Positions 6,749 through 7,726 of a DNA stretch of 7,726 nucleotides are shown one piece after another. Both the position numbers and the translations under genes were made by a program. Numbering within the stretch: position 1 is the stretch's first letter; each line of letters opens with the position of its first letter. This DNA is from Campylobacterales bacterium (GTDB lineage Bacteria > Campylobacterota > Campylobacteria > Campylobacterales > Hydrogenimonadaceae), in contig JAMONQ010000147.1 of the NCBI GenBank assembly GCA_027065635.1, positions 1 to 7,726 of the forward strand, given 5' to 3'. Under the pieces are notes generated by a model. It had not been told where the DNA came from. It did not search any database and saw nothing but the letters and a program-made list of their open reading frames with translations.

Positions 6749-6754
6749 GGAGGT
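6749..6754 (+). promoter_or_regulatory. strong ribosome binding site
   Basis: AGGAGG four bases before the ATG at 6759 fixes that start and suggests high expression of the 110-residue exported protein. Confidence 0.7.
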
Positions 6755-6758
6755 TCAG

Positions 6759-7091
6759 ATGAGAAAGCTACTGACTCTGCTTACTGCAGGCTTCTTCGCG
6801 ATGAGCCTTCTGGCCACTTCGGCATCGGCTGATGTAGAGAAAGGTCAGAAGATCTATCAGAAGAAGGTCAAAAAGCTCTGCGGATTCAACGGAGCGAAAT
6901 TTGCCGCAAAACACTCTCAGGACGAGTGGGAAGAGATCAAGGAGAGCGGCAAGTTCGCCGACGAGTTGGGAAAACTTTGCCCCAAAGGCGAAAAATACTT
7001 CCATAGCGACAAGTTCAAGAAGTATATCGACGACCTTTATGACTTCGCGTATGAGTACGCAAACGACAGCGGAAACGTACCGGCTTGCTAA
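6759..7091 (+). CDS. exported cytochrome c-like protein lacking a heme motif
   Basis: This 110-residue protein has a clear signal peptide (1–24, cleavage after SASA). The mature protein begins DVEKGQKIYQKKVKKLCG, which mimics the start of a class I cytochrome (GxxIYxKKC), but there is no CxxCH anywhere. Three cysteines remain: Cys41, Cys74 and the C-terminal residue Cys110. The pattern LCGFNGAKFAAKH, then DEWEEI, then YDFAYEYANDSGNVPAC resembles a family I recall in Sulfurovum and Sulfurimonas that is often labelled cytochrome c. The label seems wrong for this member unless heme binds without covalent attachment. The cysteines could form a disulfide or bind a metal. It is rich in lysine and lies between two genuine cytochrome genes, with a strong ribosome site and likely its own promoter. 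The function is unknown. Confidence 0.82.
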   Translation: MRKLLTLLTAGFFAMSLLATSASADVEKGQKIYQKKVKKLCGFNGAKFAAKHSQDEWEEIKESGKFADELGKLCPKGEKYFHSDKFKKYIDDLYDFAYEYANDSGNVPAC

Positions 7092-7104
7092 TTTAAGGCC
7101 AGTC

Positions 7105-7126
7105 TGGTAGAATTTTCGGTTATAAT
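7105..7126 (+). promoter_or_regulatory. candidate promoter(s) of the c553-like gene
   Basis: Two −10-like elements lie in the 55-base gap: a TGn-extended TAGAAT (7105–7113) and a perfect TATAAT (7121–7126). The TATAAT would give a leader of only about 14 bases, just enough for the AAGGAG ribosome site at 7136–7141. No −35 consensus is visible, as is usual in this phylum. Confidence 0.5.
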
Positions 7127-7146
7127 TTCAAACCAAAGGAGAAAAG

Positions 7147-7446
7147 ATGAAAAAAGTTACACTCGCACTCATGCTCGCCGGAGCAGCTTCACTGGTAATG
7201 GCTGACGGAGCCGCTCTTTATAAAAAGTGTGCCGGATGCCACGGTGCAAAAGGTGAAAAGAAAGCTCTCGGTAAATCCGCGGTAATCGGCGGTATGGACG
7301 TAGCCACTCTAGTCAACGACCTCAAAGAGTACAAAGCGGGCAAAAGAAACGTACACGGTATGGGTATGATGATGAAGACTCAGGTACAGTCTCTCAGCGA
7401 TGCCGATATCCAGACTCTCGCAGAGTATATCCACGGCCTGAAGTAA
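7147..7446 (+). CDS. periplasmic cytochrome c553-like electron carrier
   Basis: This 99-residue precursor has a signal peptide (1–19, ending VMA) and an 80-residue mature class I cytochrome c. Heme is bound at CAGCH (Cys28, Cys31, His32); the axial methionine is in GMGMMMK (71–77), most likely Met72 or Met74. The C-terminal helix SLSDADIQTLAEYIHGL is canonical. The ALGKSAVIGGM and YKAGKRNVHGMG patterns match the small cytochrome c553 of Campylobacter and Helicobacter. In those organisms it is thought to carry electrons from the bc1 complex towards the cbb3 oxidase or a peroxidase. It sits behind its own likely promoter, has AAGGAG five bases before its ATG, and is followed by a hairpin terminator. 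It is therefore probably expressed singly or with the gene before it. Confidence 0.94.
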   Translation: MKKVTLALMLAGAASLVMADGAALYKKCAGCHGAKGEKKALGKSAVIGGMDVATLVNDLKEYKAGKRNVHGMGMMMKTQVQSLSDADIQTLAEYIHGLK

Positions 7447-7461
7447 TTTTTCCGACCAAAA

Positions 7462-7490
7462 AGAGCCGGGCACTTGAGACGTCCGGCTCT
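7462..7490. terminator. probable bidirectional intrinsic terminator
   Basis: AGAGCCGG (7462–7469) pairs with CCGGCTCT (7483–7490); a G·U and a C–G pair can extend the stem to ten pairs around a nine-base loop. On the plus strand a modest T-rich tail (ATTTAT) follows. On the minus strand the hairpin is followed by CTTTTTGG, a better U-tract. It lies between the convergent ends of the c553-like gene and the minus-strand DUF3820-like gene and could stop both. Confidence 0.75.
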
Positions 7491-7535
7491 ATTTATGCCA
7501 TATGGCGTATAAACTGTATCTGACAACCTGCCATT

Positions 7536-7726
7536 TTACCCCAATACTTTTTTGATAGCCCGCTTCATTCCATCCGGAAGTCTCTCCATATTTTCCAGAC
7601 TCCACTTCAGATACCCTCTGTCGAATGAAGCTATCTCATCTATACTCTGTCCTTTGTATTTACCGAAGGGAAAGAGCCATACCGCCTCCTCTTCTACGCT
7701 TTTGAGCGTATTTGTAAGGGTATAAC
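7536..7726 (-). CDS. C-terminal part of a protein with a DUF3820 / QSregVF-like domain (truncated)
   Basis: The minus strand is open from the window edge to a TAA at 7538–7536, giving the last 62 residues of a protein whose N-terminal part lies outside. The stretch WLFPFGKYKGQSIDEIASFDRGYLKWSLEN (split here at FPFGKYKGQSIDEI and ASFDRGYLKW) is the hallmark of the small DUF3820 / putative quorum-sensing-regulated virulence factor domain. In many bacteria this domain occurs alone or at the C-terminus of a DnaQ-like 3'-5' exonuclease, so an upstream exonuclease domain is possible but not visible. The gene converges on the c553-like gene and shares its terminator. The domain call comes from memory; the biochemical role of the domain is not established. 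Confidence 0.75.
   Translation of the reverse strand, partial: YTLTNTLKSVEEEAVWLFPFGKYKGQSIDEIASFDRGYLKWSLENMERLPDGMKRAIKKVLG

Noticed and set aside
1..7726. Mobile element, CRISPR array, tRNA or defence system
   Set aside because: No direct repeat arrays, transposase or integrase motifs, cloverleaf-like sequences or defence domains were seen; genes are core metabolic, signalling and respiratory ones.

Overview
The window looks like chromosomal core DNA of a Campylobacterota (epsilonproteobacterial) bacterium. The evidence is the sequence style of MutS2, MurC and the aminotransferase, a DUF1104-type small exported protein, a short c553-type cytochrome, and the gene order aminotransferase / murC / mutS2, which I recall from the Helicobacter pylori HP0624–HP0621 region. 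The moderate GC content and several c-type cytochromes suggest a free-living respiratory member of the Sulfurovum / Sulfurimonas / Hydrogenimonas kind. The genus is a guess.

Left part (1–3780, all minus strand): a compact housekeeping operon. Its transcription order is a PLP aminotransferase (probably the diaminopimelate-pathway DapC), an unrecognised helical protein of 193 residues, MurC, and MutS2, whose C-terminal part lies beyond the window. The second and third genes overlap by 4 nt, and MurC and MutS2 are 2 nt apart. The first and third genes support cell-wall precursor synthesis, since diaminopimelate and UDP-MurNAc-L-Ala both feed peptidoglycan.

Centre (3781–6683, plus strand): a short divergent promoter region, then five genes that all overlap their neighbours. 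They are a zinc-finger thioredoxin (TrxC type), a tiny exported DUF1104-like protein, an OmpR-family response regulator, a membrane histidine kinase without an obvious HAMP domain, and an exported monoheme cytochrome c of unknown role. The layout suggests a two-component system co-expressed with periplasmic and redox proteins, perhaps a redox or envelope stress circuit.

Right part (6684–7726): two further exported proteins, each with its own strong ribosome binding site and a candidate promoter. One is a 110-residue three-cysteine protein that looks like a cytochrome c relative without a heme motif. The other is a c553-like electron carrier. An apparently bidirectional hairpin terminator follows, and then the C-terminal end of a minus-strand gene with a DUF3820 / QSregVF-like domain.

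There is no sign of mobile elements, CRISPR, RNA genes or phage. No gene-free stretch exceeds about 110 bases. I did not find a clearly new system. The most interesting items are the overlapping thioredoxin–DUF1104–two-component–cytochrome operon and the heme-less cytochrome-like protein.
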